A stretch of DNA of 64,000 nucleotides from Nocardia amikacinitolerans NBRC 108937 (GTDB taxonomy: Bacteria > Actinomycetota > Actinomycetes > Mycobacteriales > Mycobacteriaceae): positions 124,001 to 188,000 of the forward strand of contig NZ_BDAU01000007.1 of assembly GCF_001612615.1 (NCBI RefSeq), read 5' to 3'. This document shows, piece by piece, positions 54,895 to 64,000 of the stretch. Position 1 is the stretch's first letter; each line of letters opens with the position of its first letter. Under the pieces are notes generated by a model. It was not told where the DNA came from. It did not search any database and saw nothing but the letters and a program-made list of their open reading frames with translations. The position numbers and the translations under genes are program-made.

Positions 54895-57591
54895 GTGACA
54901 GATCACCGGTCCCGCACCGAGCTGGCCAGGTTCTCCGCCGAGCTGAAATTCACCCTCGATCCCTTCCAGCGCGACGCTTGCCGTGCGCTCGAGGACGGCC
55001 ACGGCGTGCTGGTGTGCGCGCCGACCGGCGCGGGCAAAACCGTGGTCGGCGAGTTCGCCGTCCACCTGGCGTTGGCGTCCGGCGGCAAATGCTTCTACAC
55101 CACACCGATCAAGGCGCTCTCGAACCAGAAGTTCGCCGATCTCACCGAGCGGTACGGGCGCGACAGCGTCGGCCTGCTCACCGGCGACCAGACGATCAAC
55201 CCTGACGCGCCCGTGGTGGTGATGACCACCGAGGTGCTGCGCAACATGCTCTACGCGTCCTCGGACGCGCTGCGCGGACTGTCGTACGTGGTCATGGACG
55301 AGGTGCACTACCTGGCCGACCGGTTCCGCGGCGCGGTGTGGGAGGAGGTCATCCTGCACCTGCCCGCCGACGTGCGGCTGGTCAGCCTGTCGGCCACGGT
55401 CAGCAATGCCGAGGAATTCGGCGCATGGATGGAGACCGTGCGCGGCGACACCTCGGTGGTGGTGGACGAGACGCGCCCGGTGCCGCTGTGGCAGCACGTG
55501 ATGGTCGGCAAGCGGATGTTCGATCTGTTCGACACCAAGTCCAGCGACCAGAAGGTGCTCGTCGACGAGGACCTGGTGCGCTACATCCGGCATCGCGAGT
55601 CCGCCGACCGGATGAACAACTGGGGTGTGCCGCGCGGACGCGGCGGCATGCGCCGCGACTTCCGCCCGCTGCCCCGCCCCGAGGTGCTCGCCCGCCTCGA
55701 CGAGGAGGGGCTGCTGCCCGCGATCACCTTCATCTTCAGCCGCGCCGGCTGCGACGGCGCGCTCGCCCAGTGCCTGCGCTCGCGGCTGGATCTGAGCAGG
55801 GAGGGCGAGGCCGCCGAGATCGACGCGATCATCGAGAAGCACACCGGTGATCTGCCGAAAACCGATCTCGAGGTGCTCGGCTACTGGGAATGGCGCGAGG
55901 CGCTGCACCGCGGGCTCGCCGCCCACCACGCGGGCATGCTGCCCGCTTTCCGGCACACCGTGGAAGACCTGTTCGTGCGCGGACTGGTGCGGGCTGTCTT
56001 CGCCACTGAGACGCTCGCGCTCGGCATCAACATGCCCGCGCGCACCGTGGTGCTGGAACGTCTGGTCAAGTTCAACGGCGAGACGCACGCCGAGCTCACG
56101 CCCGGTGAGTACACGCAGCTGACCGGTCGCGCGGGCCGCCGCGGCATCGACATCGAGGGCCACGCGGTGGTGCTCTGGCAGCCGGAGGTCGACACCAGCG
56201 CGGTGGCTGGTCTGGCGTCCACTCGCACCTATCCGCTGCGCAGCTCTTTCCGGCCCGGCTACAACATGTCGATCAACCTGATCGACCGGATGGGTGCCGA
56301 CGAATCGCGCGCCCTGCTGGAGCGCTCGTTCGCGCAGTTCCAGGCCGACCGCTCGGTCGTCGGGCTGGTGCGCGGCATCGAACGCAACGAGGGCGCGCTG
56401 CGCAAGCTGCGCGACCAGCTCGGCGGCGCGGAAGGCGGCTTCCTGGAATACATTTCGCTGCGCGAGCGGATCAGGCAGCGGGAACGTCAGCTGGCCCAGC
56501 AGAGCCGGACCGACCGGCGCGGCGCGGCGGTCAGCGCGTTGACGGCGCTGCGCCGCGGCGACGTGGTGGCGATTCCGTCCGGGCGCCGCGCGGGTCTTGC
56601 GGTCATCCTGGAACCGGACACCACCCCGAACGACCCGCGTCCGCTCGTGCTCACCGCGGACAAGTGGGCTGGCCGGGTCTCGGTCGCCGACTTCCCGGTG
56701 CCCGCGGAGCCGCTCGGCCACATGCGGCTGCCCCGGCGCGTCGACCATCGCACCGCCCGTGCCCGCAGCGACCTCGCCTCGGCGCTGCGCAGCACCGGCA
56801 TCAGCGCGCCAGGTCGGCCACGCCGCGGCAAGCGCTCCGAAGCGGTCGACGACCGCGAACTCGCCACGCTGCGGCGCAGCCTGCGCGCCCATCCCGCGCA
56901 CACCAGGCCCGACCGCGAGCAGATGGCCCGGATCGGCGAGCGCTACAACCGGCTGCTTCGCGAGACCGAGAGCATGCGCCAGAAGGTTGCCGCCACGACG
57001 AACTCGCTGGCGCGCACCTTCGATCGCATCGTTGGCCTGCTGGAGGAGCGCGGGTTCGTGCGCGACGGCGAGGTCACCGCGGACGGGCGCAGGCTGGCCC
57101 GCATCTGCGCGGAGAGCGACCTGTTGGTCGCCGAATGCCTGCGGCACGGCCTCTGGCGCGGCCTCGGTCCTGCCGAACTGGCAGGCGTGGTGTCCACTCT
57201 GGTCTACGAATCCCGCCAGGAGGGCGGCATTCTCGGCGCGACGGGACCCACGGCGCCGATCCGGCGCGCGGTCGCCTCGACCATCGGCGTGTGGAGCGAG
57301 TTGCGTTCCGACGAGGCGCGGCACAAGCTGGCGCCGACAAGGGAACCCGATCTCGGATTCGTCACCGGCGTCTACAAATGGGCGCGCGGCGACGGATTGG
57401 CCGAGTCGTTGCTGGCCAGCGGCGACCAGGGCGCGCCGCTGTCCGCGGGTGATTTCGTCCGGTGGTGCAGGCAGGTGATCGACCTGCTCGACCAGATCCA
57501 CGGCACGGCCGACGACCCGGAAATCGCGGGGACGGCGGCGAAGGCGGTCCGGGCGATCCGGCGGGGTGTCGTGGCGGTGGACGCCGCGTAG
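54895..57591 (+). CDS. helY: Ski2/Mtr4-like superfamily 2 helicase
   Basis: An 898-residue DExH-box helicase like M. tuberculosis HelY (Rv2092c), next to tatC as there. GTG start. Walker A CAPTGAGKT at 41-49, DEVH box at 135-138, motif III LSATVSNAEEFG, helicase C motifs (ETLALGINMPARTVVLE, QLTGRAGRRGID) and a DSHCT-type C-terminal domain (about 720-890). An Arg-rich region around 620-660 corresponds to the beta-barrel insertion. It probably unwinds RNA or DNA; the partner is not known. Confidence 0.93.
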   Translation: MTDHRSRTELARFSAELKFTLDPFQRDACRALEDGHGVLVCAPTGAGKTVVGEFAVHLALASGGKCFYTTPIKALSNQKFADLTERYGRDSVGLLTGDQTINPDAPVVVMTTEVLRNMLYASSDALRGLSYVVMDEVHYLADRFRGAVWEEVILHLPADVRLVSLSATVSNAEEFGAWMETVRGDTSVVVDETRPVPLWQHVMVGKRMFDLFDTKSSDQKVLVDEDLVRYIRHRESADRMNNWGVPRGRGGMRRDFRPLPRPEVLARLDEEGLLPAITFIFSRAGCDGALAQCLRSRLDLSREGEAAEIDAIIEKHTGDLPKTDLEVLGYWEWREALHRGLAAHHAGMLPAFRHTVEDLFVRGLVRAVFATETLALGINMPARTVVLERLVKFNGETHAELTPGEYTQLTGRAGRRGIDIEGHAVVLWQPEVDTSAVAGLASTRTYPLRSSFRPGYNMSINLIDRMGADESRALLERSFAQFQADRSVVGLVRGIERNEGALRKLRDQLGGAEGGFLEYISLRERIRQRERQLAQQSRTDRRGAAVSALTALRRGDVVAIPSGRRAGLAVILEPDTTPNDPRPLVLTADKWAGRVSVADFPVPAEPLGHMRLPRRVDHRTARARSDLASALRSTGISAPGRPRRGKRSEAVDDRELATLRRSLRAHPAHTRPDREQMARIGERYNRLLRETESMRQKVAATTNSLARTFDRIVGLLEERGFVRDGEVTADGRRLARICAESDLLVAECLRHGLWRGLGPAELAGVVSTLVYESRQEGGILGATGPTAPIRRAVASTIGVWSELRSDEARHKLAPTREPDLGFVTGVYKWARGDGLAESLLASGDQGAPLSAGDFVRWCRQVIDLLDQIHGTADDPEIAGTAAKAVRAIRRGVVAVDAA

Positions 57592-57750
57592 CGGATTCGA
57601 TTGTGATTTGATTTCTTTCGCGTACCGACCGTGGCGGAGCAGTCGCGCGTTTCTCGGCCGAGCGTTGAGCGAGACCGAGGAAAGAAGTGCGACGACGAGT
57701 CGCCGGCGGGGGGCTACCGTATGAATAACGATGCGAGTGGAGGCAAGCAG

Positions 57751-58470
57751 ATGAGCGGCCCGTACGGACCGAACGACCCCGGGGAGGGACGCAACGATCC
57801 CACCCAGCAGTGGGGCGGACAGCAGGCGCCCGGCGGCGCCGGACCGACCCAGCACTGGGGTGGCCAGCAGACTCCGTCGCAGGCGCAGCCCACCCAGCAC
57901 TGGGGTGGCGACCAGAACCAGCCGCAGCAGCAGTGGGGCCAGACACCCGGCCAGCCGCAGCAGCAGTGGGGTCAGCCCCAGCAGCCCCAACAGCCGCAGC
58001 AGCAGTGGGGCCAGACGCCCGGTCAACCGCAGCAGCAGTGGGGTCAGCCGCAGCAACAGGATTGGGGCCAGCAACAGCAGCCGCAGCAGCAGTGGGGTCA
58101 GCAGCCCCAGCAGCAGTGGGGCCAGGGGCAGCAGCAGCCGCAGCAGAGCGGCGGCGGTGGCGGCAAGAAGGGCCTGATCATCGGTCTCGCCGCGCTCGGC
58201 GTGCTGGTGATCGGCGCGGTCGTCGCGCTCGTGCTGGTGCTCACCTCCACGGACAAGCTGGACCAGGCCGCCGTGCAGGACGGCGTCAAGAAGGTGCTCA
58301 CCGATTCCTACGGCATCCAGGACGTCACCGACGTCTCCTGCCCGTCGGGCCAGAAGGTCGAGGTGGACGCCAGCTTCCAGTGCACCCTCAAGGTGAGCGG
58401 CGAGCAGAAGACGGTCAACATCAAGATCACCAAGGACGACGGCACCTACGAGGTCGGCCGCCCGAGCTGA
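57751..58470 (+). CDS. DUF4333 membrane protein with Gln-Trp-Gly repeats
   Basis: A 239-residue protein; the ATG with GGAGG upstream was preferred over one 30 bp earlier. Residues about 10-135 are a low-complexity cytoplasmic region built from repeats such as QPQQQWGQTPGQ. One membrane helix follows (about 143-166, LIIGLAALGVLVIGAVVALV), then an extracytoplasmic DUF4333 domain with two cysteines (DVSCPSGQKVEVDASFQC) that could form a disulfide. DUF4333 proteins are common in mycolic-acid bacteria and of unknown role. A terminator follows. Confidence 0.85.
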   Translation: MSGPYGPNDPGEGRNDPTQQWGGQQAPGGAGPTQHWGGQQTPSQAQPTQHWGGDQNQPQQQWGQTPGQPQQQWGQPQQPQQPQQQWGQTPGQPQQQWGQPQQQDWGQQQQPQQQWGQQPQQQWGQGQQQPQQSGGGGGKKGLIIGLAALGVLVIGAVVALVLVLTSTDKLDQAAVQDGVKKVLTDSYGIQDVTDVSCPSGQKVEVDASFQCTLKVSGEQKTVNIKITKDDGTYEVGRPS

Positions 58471-58530
58471 ACGTGATCCCGGAGCCGGATGGCCCGTGCC
58501 GCGGGCATCCGGCGGGGTGGAGAACCGAAG

Positions 58531-58560
58531 CGAGCCCACGAACGGATGTTCGTGGGCTCG
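58531..58560 (+). terminator. Terminator after the DUF4333 gene
   Basis: CGAGCCCACGAAC and GTTCGTGGGCTCG pair perfectly over 13 bp with a GGAT loop. The remaining 58561-58886 (326 bp) shows no supported gene. Confidence 0.8.
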
Positions 58561-58886
58561 TTGCCGTTTCACCCTGATGATCCCGGGCGCGACGATCCGC
58601 CGCGGCCGAGCGCTGCGGCGCGCTCGTCCTGATCGCCGCCCAGGGAGACCACTCAGCTCGATCTACTTGGCGAACTCGCGACCGCCTGCTGGCGTGACAA
58701 CGCCGCGACCGTCGACAGCCGCGGCGGCACAGCACGCGAGGGACGAGCTGTGGCGCGGCGCTGAGCATCCCCGGTCAACGGATGGTCAGCGGACTCGGCC
58801 GCCGACTTGCTGCGGCGGACGCGCGCATGCGGACCGCGCACAGTTGCATTCAGCGCAAAGTCGCGCCGACTGCCGTCGCGGGGGTC

Positions 58887-59852
58887 TCAGGCGCGCGAGG
58901 CGAGGGCGGCGGTGAGCCGGGTGACCGGACTTTCCGCGTTGTAGGCCAGCGCGAGTTCGCGCAGGCGGTCCGGGTCGGCAGGTGCGGTGGGCAGCGTGTC
59001 CGGGCGCGACAGATCGACGTCGGCGTCGCACACCACGCGCACCACGGGCGCCGCCGCCTTCAAGTAGTCCTCCGCCGCGCGCAGTTTCGCGCGCACGCCG
59101 GGGGCCAGCTCGGAGTCCGGATCGTCCACGGCGGCGACCAGCGCGTCGAGCGAACCGAACCGGGAGATGAGCGTCGCCGCGGACTTCTCGCCGATGCCCG
59201 CCACACCGGGCAAGCCGTCGGAGGAGTCGCCGCGCAACGTGGCCAGATCGGCGTAAGCGGGTCCGGCATTGCGCACCGGCACGCCGTATTTCGCGGCCAC
59301 CTCGGCGGGACCGAAGAGCTCGGCCTTGGCCAGCCCGCGCCCGGCGTAGAGCACCCGAACGGTCGGCGCGGGCTCGTCGCGCACCAGCTGCAACAGGTCA
59401 CGATCGCCGCTGACCACGATCACCTCGTCGGTCCGCTCCCTGCTCGCCAGCGTGCCGAGCACGTCGTCGGCCTCCAGACCCGTCGCGCCGCCCGTCGCGA
59501 TCCCGGCCGCGTCGAGGACCTCGAGGATCATGTCGACCTGCGGGGTCAGCTTGTCGGGCACCTCCTCCTCGCCCGGCGCGGCCTCGGCCGAGGTGTCGAG
59601 CCGGTGCGTCTTGTAGGACGGCACGAGGTCGACGCGGAACCGCGGCCGCCAGTCCAGGTCGAGGCACACGACCAACCTGCTCGGCGCGTGCTTGGTGATC
59701 AACGAGGCGACCATGTCGGTGAAACCGCGCAGCGCGTTCACCGAACGCCCGTCCGGCGCGGTGATCTTGTCCGGAATCGCGTAGAACGCGCGGAACCACA
59801 GGCTGGCCCCGTCGAGCAGCAGCAGCGGGCCTGATGTCGCAGCAGAGGTCAC
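58887..59852 (-). CDS. 5'-3' exonuclease (PolI N-domain-like, Rv2090-like)
   Basis: A 321-residue stand-alone flap/5' nuclease. [20 protein letters not shown] at the start has the first catalytic Asp, then a PIN-like core with [13 protein letters not shown] and [12 protein letters not shown] acidic motifs (about 130-160) and the helix-hairpin-helix [19 protein letters not shown]. It resembles the 5' nuclease domain of DNA polymerase I without the polymerase, and would process RNA primers or flaps. It is divergent from pepE. Confidence 0.92.
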   Translation of the reverse strand: MTSAATSGPLLLLDGASLWFRAFYAIPDKITAPDGRSVNALRGFTDMVASLITKHAPSRLVVCLDLDWRPRFRVDLVPSYKTHRLDTSAEAAPGEEEVPDKLTPQVDMILEVLDAAGIATGGATGLEADDVLGTLASRERTDEVIVVSGDRDLLQLVRDEPAPTVRVLYAGRGLAKAELFGPAEVAAKYGVPVRNAGPAYADLATLRGDSSDGLPGVAGIGEKSAATLISRFGSLDALVAAVDDPDSELAPGVRAKLRAAEDYLKAAAPVVRVVCDADVDLSRPDTLPTAPADPDRLRELALAYNAESPVTRLTAALASRA

Positions 59853-60000
59853 GCGCTGAGGCTACCCGCCCGCTCCGACAGGTCGGACCCGATCCGACGG
59901 GCGCTCGGCCGATCCGGCACGGAGGCTGTGCGGGTCTGTCCGTTCGGCCGCCCCGGTGTTCGGGTTCGCCGCGCGCCGCGGACGGGTAACGTCGATCGGT

Positions 60001-61128
60001 ATGAGTGGGCACACGGAGTCCAGGTTCGCGGCGGATGTCTACGGAGACCGGCTCGAGCGGGCGGTGGAGTCGATGCGCGCGGCGCATCTCGACGCCCTGC
60101 TCATCACGCCGGGGCCGGATCTTCGCTATCTGATCGGTTCGGCGGCCGAATCCTTCGAGCGGTTGACCTGCCTGGTGATCCCGGCCGACGGCGCGACGCC
60201 GTCGGTGATCATCCCCAAGCTCGAACTCGCCTCGCTGGCCGGGTCGGCGGCGGGGGAGCTCGGCCTGCAGGTGCTGGACTGGGTCGACGGCGTCGACCCG
60301 TACCAGGTGGTGAAGTCGACGCTGCACGTCGGTTCCCGGGTCGCGGTCGCCGACGCGATGCCCGCGCTGCACCTGCTGCCGCTGGCGGTCTCGTTCAGCG
60401 GTCTTCCTGTCTCGGCCACGCCGGTGCTGCGCGAACTGCGCATGCGCAAGGACGACGCCGAGATCGACGCGCTGCGCAGGGCGGGCGCCGCGATCGACCG
60501 GGTGCACGCGCGGATGGGCGAGTTCCTCCAGGCCGGACGCACCGAGGCCGAGGTCGGCGCCGACATCGCCGCGGCGATCGTCGCCGAAGGCCACACCGAG
60601 GCCGCGTTCGTCATCGTCGGCAGCGGACCGCACGGCGCGGACCCGCACCACGGGGTGTCCGACCGGCGCATCGAGCAGGGCGACGTGGTGGTCGTCGACA
60701 TCGGCGGCCCCGTCGAGCCCGGCTACTACTCCGACTGCACCCGCACCTACGTGCTCGGCGAGCCGAGCCCCGACATCGCCGCGCGCTACGCCGAGCTGGA
60801 ACGCGCCCAGGCCGCGGCCGTCGCCGCCGTCCGCCCCGGCGTCACCGCCGCCTCCGTCGACGCCGCCGCGCGGAAACCCTTGACCGAGGCCGGTTTCGGC
60901 GCGGCGTTCGTGCACCGGACCGGACACGGCATCGGCCTGTCCGTGCACGAGGAGCCCTACATCGTCGCGGGCAACGACCTGGTCTTGCAGCCGGGCATGG
61001 CCTTCAGCGTCGAACCGGGCATCTACTTCCGCGGCGAGTGGGGCGCCCGCATCGAGGACATCGTCGTGGTCACCGCAGACGGCTGCGAGTCCATGAACGC
61101 ACGCCCGCACGGCCTGACCGTGCTGTGA
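60001..61128 (+). CDS. pepE: Xaa-Pro dipeptidase (M24 family)
   Basis: A 375-residue aminopeptidase P/prolidase-type protein. The start MSGHTESRFAADVYGDRLER was chosen over an upstream ATG. The N-terminal creatinase-like domain (about 1-140) precedes the pita-bread domain with metal ligands in VVVDIGGPVEPGYYSDCTRT (two Asp, about 226-245), HRTGHGIGLSVHEEPYI (His) and two late Glu (FSVEPGIYF, GARIEDIVVV). It cleaves Xaa-Pro dipeptides in the cytoplasm. M. tuberculosis pepE has the same position next to this exonuclease. Confidence 0.92.
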   Translation: MSGHTESRFAADVYGDRLERAVESMRAAHLDALLITPGPDLRYLIGSAAESFERLTCLVIPADGATPSVIIPKLELASLAGSAAGELGLQVLDWVDGVDPYQVVKSTLHVGSRVAVADAMPALHLLPLAVSFSGLPVSATPVLRELRMRKDDAEIDALRRAGAAIDRVHARMGEFLQAGRTEAEVGADIAAAIVAEGHTEAAFVIVGSGPHGADPHHGVSDRRIEQGDVVVVDIGGPVEPGYYSDCTRTYVLGEPSPDIAARYAELERAQAAAVAAVRPGVTAASVDAAARKPLTEAGFGAAFVHRTGHGIGLSVHEEPYIVAGNDLVLQPGMAFSVEPGIYFRGEWGARIEDIVVVTADGCESMNARPHGLTVL

Positions 61129-61144
61129 CCGACCGAATGCGTTG

Positions 61145-61543
61145 TCAGCGCAGCGTGCTCGACGAGAGCACGCGGCGCACCTCGATCGCGATCACCACGC
61201 GGGTCGGGTTCTCGCGCGGCACCCGGTAGCGGCCCGCGTAGCGCTCGACCGCGTCGGCGACACTGGCCGGATCGTCGAGCACCACCGCGGGGCCCTCCAA
61301 GGTCAGCCACCGGATGCCGTCCACCTGACTGACCGCCGCGTATCCGGTTCGGCGCACATTGCGCACCTTCACCGACCCGTCGTTGGTGATGACCCGCGCG
61401 ATGCCCGCCTCCGCGTCCCAGGTGAATCCGACCGCGACCACGTGCGGCGTGCCGTCGGCGCGCAGCGTGGTCAGTGTCGCGAGATGGCGCTCGGCGACGA
61501 AGTCGAGGGCGGCGGGGGACAGCGGCGCGGTAGTGGTCGGCAT
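61145..61543 (-). CDS. F420-dependent biliverdin reductase-like protein (Rv2074-like)
   Basis: A 132-residue split-barrel FDOR protein. The start [20 protein letters not shown] is the family start; upstream sequence overlaps the divergent [23 protein letters not shown] (about residues 18-37) and [17 protein letters not shown], with a late [14 protein letters not shown], match Rv2074, an F420H2-dependent biliverdin reductase. The neighbouring SDR and cobL repeat the Rv2072c-Rv2074 order, which supports the call. Confidence 0.88.
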   Translation of the reverse strand: MPTTTAPLSPAALDFVAERHLATLTTLRADGTPHVVAVGFTWDAEAGIARVITNDGSVKVRNVRRTGYAAVSQVDGIRWLTLEGPAVVLDDPASVADAVERYAGRYRVPRENPTRVVIAIEVRRVLSSSTLR

Positions 61544-61649
61544 CCCTCGACCGTAGACCCTTGGTCCGGCGGTGGCCGCCAGGGTGCGGGCGTTTTCGCC
61601 GCGCGAGGGGATCGGCGAGGCGGCCAGTCGAGGATGACAGACTGAGCGC

Positions 61650-62405
61650 ATGGGAAAGCGAGGGATCGCCGAGGGTTCGGTACTGGTGCTCGGCGGACGC
61701 AGCGAAATGGGTCTCGAGATCGCCGAGCGCCTGGCGCCCGGCCGGGTGGTGATCCTCGCGGCGCGGCGCAGCGACGATTTGGCGGCGCAGATCGCGACCG
61801 TCGAACAGGCCGGAGCGTCGGCCGTGCACGCCGTGGAGTTCGACGCCGACGACACCCGCGGTCACGCCGCACTGCTGGAGAAGATCGCCGCCGACTACGG
61901 ACCCATCGGAGTCGCCGTGCTGGCCTTCGGCATTCTCGGCGACCAAGCCCGCGCCGAGCGCGAACCCGAGCACGCTGTCGCCGTCGTGCACACCGACTAC
62001 GTGGCCCAGGTCAGCGTGCTCACCACCCTCGCGAATCTGCTTCGCGCCCAAGGGCACGGCCAGATCGTCGTGTTCAGTTCGATCGCGGGTGCGCGGGTGC
62101 GCCGCGCCAATTACGTCTACGGCTCGGCCAAGGCCGGTTTGGACGGATTCGCCAGCGGCCTCGCCGACGCACTGCACGGCAGCGGCGTCCATCTGCTGCT
62201 GGTTCGCCCCGGTTTCGTCATCGGCAGGATGACCGAGGGCATGGAACCCGCGCCGTTGTCGAGTACGCCCGGTCAGGTGGCGGACGCCGTCGTCGCCGGG
62301 CTGCGCCGCCGCGCGGGCAAGATCTGGGTGCCCCGCGCCCTCGGACCGGCCGCCGCGGTGGCGCGGATGGTGCCGCAGTTCCTGTGGCGCCGGATGCCTC
62401 GATGA
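61650..62405 (+). CDS. Short-chain dehydrogenase/reductase (Rv2073c-like)
   Basis: A 251-residue SDR. The cofactor loop is [18 protein letters not shown] (about 12-29), a variant of TGxxxGxG; the catalytic Ser lies in [13 protein letters not shown] and the YxxxK pair in [16 protein letters not shown] (about 156-171). The C-terminus ([20 protein letters not shown]) has a hydrophobic tail typical of DprE2-like SDRs. Substrate unknown. It is conserved between the biliverdin reductase and cobL. Confidence 0.88.
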   Translation: MGKRGIAEGSVLVLGGRSEMGLEIAERLAPGRVVILAARRSDDLAAQIATVEQAGASAVHAVEFDADDTRGHAALLEKIAADYGPIGVAVLAFGILGDQARAEREPEHAVAVVHTDYVAQVSVLTTLANLLRAQGHGQIVVFSSIAGARVRRANYVYGSAKAGLDGFASGLADALHGSGVHLLLVRPGFVIGRMTEGMEPAPLSSTPGQVADAVVAGLRRRAGKIWVPRALGPAAAVARMVPQFLWRRMPR

Positions 62406-62427
62406 GCGCGGCAGGAGGACCGCGGCG

Positions 62428-63675
62428 GTGACCGACGCTTGGCAGGGTCCCCCGATCGCGGTCGTCGGCATCGGCGCCGACGGATGGGACGGCCTCGGCG
62501 CCGCGGCGCGGGAAGCGGTCGCAGCGGCCGAGGTGATCTTCGGTTCCGAGCGGCAATTGGCGCTCGTGCCAAGCGATCTCGGCGGCGAACGGTGCGCATG
62601 GCCATCACCACTGCTGCCCGCGCTGCCCGGATTGCTCACGCAGCACGCCGCGCGCCGGATCTGTGTGCTCGCCAGCGGCGACCCGATGTTCTACGGCATC
62701 GGCGTCACGCTGGCCCGGCTGTTCGGGCCCGCGTCCCTGCGGGTGCTGCCGCAACCGTCTTCCGCTTCGCTGGCCTGCGCGCGCCTCGGCTGGGCGCTGG
62801 CCGAGACGCCGGTCGTCAGCGCGGTGGGCCGCCCCGTGGCGACCGTCCTGCCCGACTTGGTCGACGGCAGACGGCTGCTGGTGCTCAGCGCCGACGAGAG
62901 CACCCCGGCCGAGGTCGCGAAACTCTTGCGAGACAACGGATTCGGCGGATCGGCCGTCACGGTGCTCGAGCAGCTCGGCGGGCCGTCGGAACGTCTGCGA
63001 ACCGCCACCGCGGCATCCTGGGATCTCGACGCGGGCGACCCGCTGAACATCGTCGCCGTCGACTGCGTCGCCGATCCGGCTCACACCCGCGTCACCCGCC
63101 TGCCCGGCCTGCCCGACACCGTCTACGGCGGCGACGGCCAGCTCACCAAGGCCGAGGTGCGGACGTTGACCCTGGCCGCGCTCGCCCCCGCGCCGGGTGA
63201 ACTGCTGTGGGACGTCGGCGGTGGTTCGGGCAGCATCGCCATCGAATGGTGCCGCACGCATCCCGCCTGCCGCGCGGTGACTTTCGAGCGGCTGGAGCGC
63301 CGCAGGGAGCAGATCACCGTCAACGCCACCGCGCTGGGGGTCCCGCAGGTGCTGGTGCGGGGGGAGGTGCTCGCCGAACTGGCCGCCGACCACGAAATGC
63401 CCGCGCCCGACGCGATTTTCGTCGGCGGCGGTGTCACCCAGCCTGGCGTGCTCGAGACATGCTTCGCCCATCTGCGCCAGGGCGGCAGGCTGGTCGCGAA
63501 CGCCGTCACCGCGGAATCGGAAGCGCTGCTGGTCGCCATGGCCGCCGCGCGGGGCGGTGAGCTGCGAAAGTTCCAGATCTATCGGTCCGAGCCGCTCGGC
63601 GGCTTCACCGCGTGGCGTCCCCAGCTGCCCGTCGCGCAGTGGACAGTCGTCAAATCGGATCAGGGTTCACCCTGA
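62428..63675 (+). CDS. cobL: Precorrin-6Y C5,15-methyltransferase (decarboxylating)
   Basis: A 415-residue two-domain CobL of aerobic cobalamin synthesis, GTG start. The N-terminal CobE/CbiE-type domain (about 1-205: IAVVGIGADGWDGLGAAARE, LASGDPMFYGIG) methylates C5. The C-terminal CbiT-type domain (about 215-400: LLWDVGGGSGSIAIEWC, DAIFVGGGVTQPGVLE) methylates C15 with decarboxylation. MetH in this window uses the cofactor. Confidence 0.95.
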   Translation: MTDAWQGPPIAVVGIGADGWDGLGAAAREAVAAAEVIFGSERQLALVPSDLGGERCAWPSPLLPALPGLLTQHAARRICVLASGDPMFYGIGVTLARLFGPASLRVLPQPSSASLACARLGWALAETPVVSAVGRPVATVLPDLVDGRRLLVLSADESTPAEVAKLLRDNGFGGSAVTVLEQLGGPSERLRTATAASWDLDAGDPLNIVAVDCVADPAHTRVTRLPGLPDTVYGGDGQLTKAEVRTLTLAALAPAPGELLWDVGGGSGSIAIEWCRTHPACRAVTFERLERRREQITVNATALGVPQVLVRGEVLAELAADHEMPAPDAIFVGGGVTQPGVLETCFAHLRQGGRLVANAVTAESEALLVAMAAARGGELRKFQIYRSEPLGGFTAWRPQLPVAQWTVVKSDQGSP

Positions 63676-63696
63676 AATCCTCGCTGCGAGGGTGAA
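63666..63696 (+). terminator. Hairpin overlapping the cobL 3' end
   Basis: TTCACCCT and AGGGTGAA pair with an inner CCTCG/CGAGG stem. The left arm covers the last cobL codons and stop. Confidence 0.6.
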
Positions 63697-63771
63697 ACAC
63701 GCGCGTGTCAGCGGGTAGGGTCGGGCGCGAGATCCACTCGTTATCGGAAAACCGATTCCATGGGGAGATAC

Positions 63772-64000
63772 ATGAAGTACAAGAAGTTCGCCGCCACCGC
63801 TCTCCTGGCCGTCGCCGCCACCGGTGTCACCGCGGGCACCACCTACGCCGCACCGGCCGAACCCCCGGCCGCCCAGGAACAGACCGCGCTCGCGGCGCAG
63901 GGCGAGGACCAGGGCGTCGGCTACACCGCGCGGCTGGCCGACGCGGGCAAGTCCATCCTCACCACCGTGACGGGCGGCGCGTTCACCCTGGACGCGGACG
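63772..64000 (+). CDS. Exported protein, N-terminal part (cut by right edge)
   Basis: 76 residues plus one base are visible. MKYKKFAATALLAVAATGVT followed by AGTTYA is a clear Sec signal peptide with an AYA-like cleavage site near residue 27. The mature start is Ala/Gln/Pro-rich, then YTARLADAGKSILTTVTGGA. This resembles abundant exported proteins of Nocardia with a short beta-rich domain; the family name cannot be fixed from this fragment. GGGGAGA precedes the ATG; an in-frame ATG 12 bp earlier is less likely. Confidence 0.75.
   Translation, partial: MKYKKFAATALLAVAATGVTAGTTYAAPAEPPAAQEQTALAAQGEDQGVGYTARLADAGKSILTTVTGGAFTLDAD

Overview
The window is high-GC actinobacterial chromosome, most probably from Nocardia or a close relative. 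It encodes a complete Pup-proteasome pathway (mpa, dop, pup, prcB, prcA, pafA, pafB, pafC), an F420-type reductase and mycobacterial-style gene neighbourhoods. Gene order follows the Mycobacterium tuberculosis Rv2072c-Rv2125 interval (cobL, SDR, biliverdin reductase, pepE, 5'-3' exonuclease, helY, tatC, tatA, pafC, pafB, pafA, prcA, prcB, pup, dop, mpa, lppK, trmI, recB-like, hisG, hisE, metH, PAC2), interrupted by accessory blocks. The PE/PPE genes of that interval are absent. The genus call is inference; no rRNA or tRNA is present to test it.

Layout. 1-7.6 kb, minus strand: a Wadjet-type (JetABC) anti-plasmid condensin operon cut by the left edge, led by an XRE/TPR regulator; its JetA has an unusual nonapeptide-repeat N-terminus. 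7.7-9.2 kb: a small resolvase-like protein and a PAC2 protein. 9.2-16 kb: a large inverted repeat, metH, a relic of a second metH 3' end, a membrane Ser/Thr kinase and a HAD hydrolase. 16.2-19.9 kb: an unusual three-gene cassette (Fe/2-oxoglutarate oxygenase, SAM methyltransferase, choline/carnitine-type acyltransferase). 20-25.7 kb: hisE, hisG, recB-like nuclease, trmI, lppK and mpa, whose 3' end is duplicated in tandem.

26-44 kb is an accessory block between mpa and dop: two micropeptides, two AMP-forming acyl-CoA ligases each beside a PucR-type regulator, a BASS transporter, a GT39-like membrane glycosyltransferase, ArsC/Spx-like and AIM24 proteins, two Nudix genes (one broken), a second YidC, an AraC regulator, a secreted CocE-type hydrolase, a leaderless T4-lysozyme-like protein and a DUF418 membrane protein. 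A 21-bp motif is shared upstream of one ligase-pucR pair and of the adjacent hydrolase gene.

44.3-57.6 kb holds the Pup system: dop, the overlapping pup-prcB-prcA operon ended by a strong hairpin, pafA, two small genes, then pafB-pafC-ketopantoate reductase, tatA, tatC and helY. Pup is made with a C-terminal Gln, deamidated by Dop, ligated by PafA, and the tagged substrate is unfolded by Mpa into PrcBA. PafBC is the DNA-damage regulator of this lineage. 57.7-64 kb: a DUF4333 membrane protein, 5'-3' exonuclease, pepE, F420-type biliverdin reductase, SDR, cobL and a partial exported protein.

The best candidates for something undescribed are the oxygenase/methyltransferase/acyltransferase cassette, the paired GSGSA-ending micropeptides, the repeat-bearing JetA, the leaderless lysozyme-like protein and the shared 21-bp motif.
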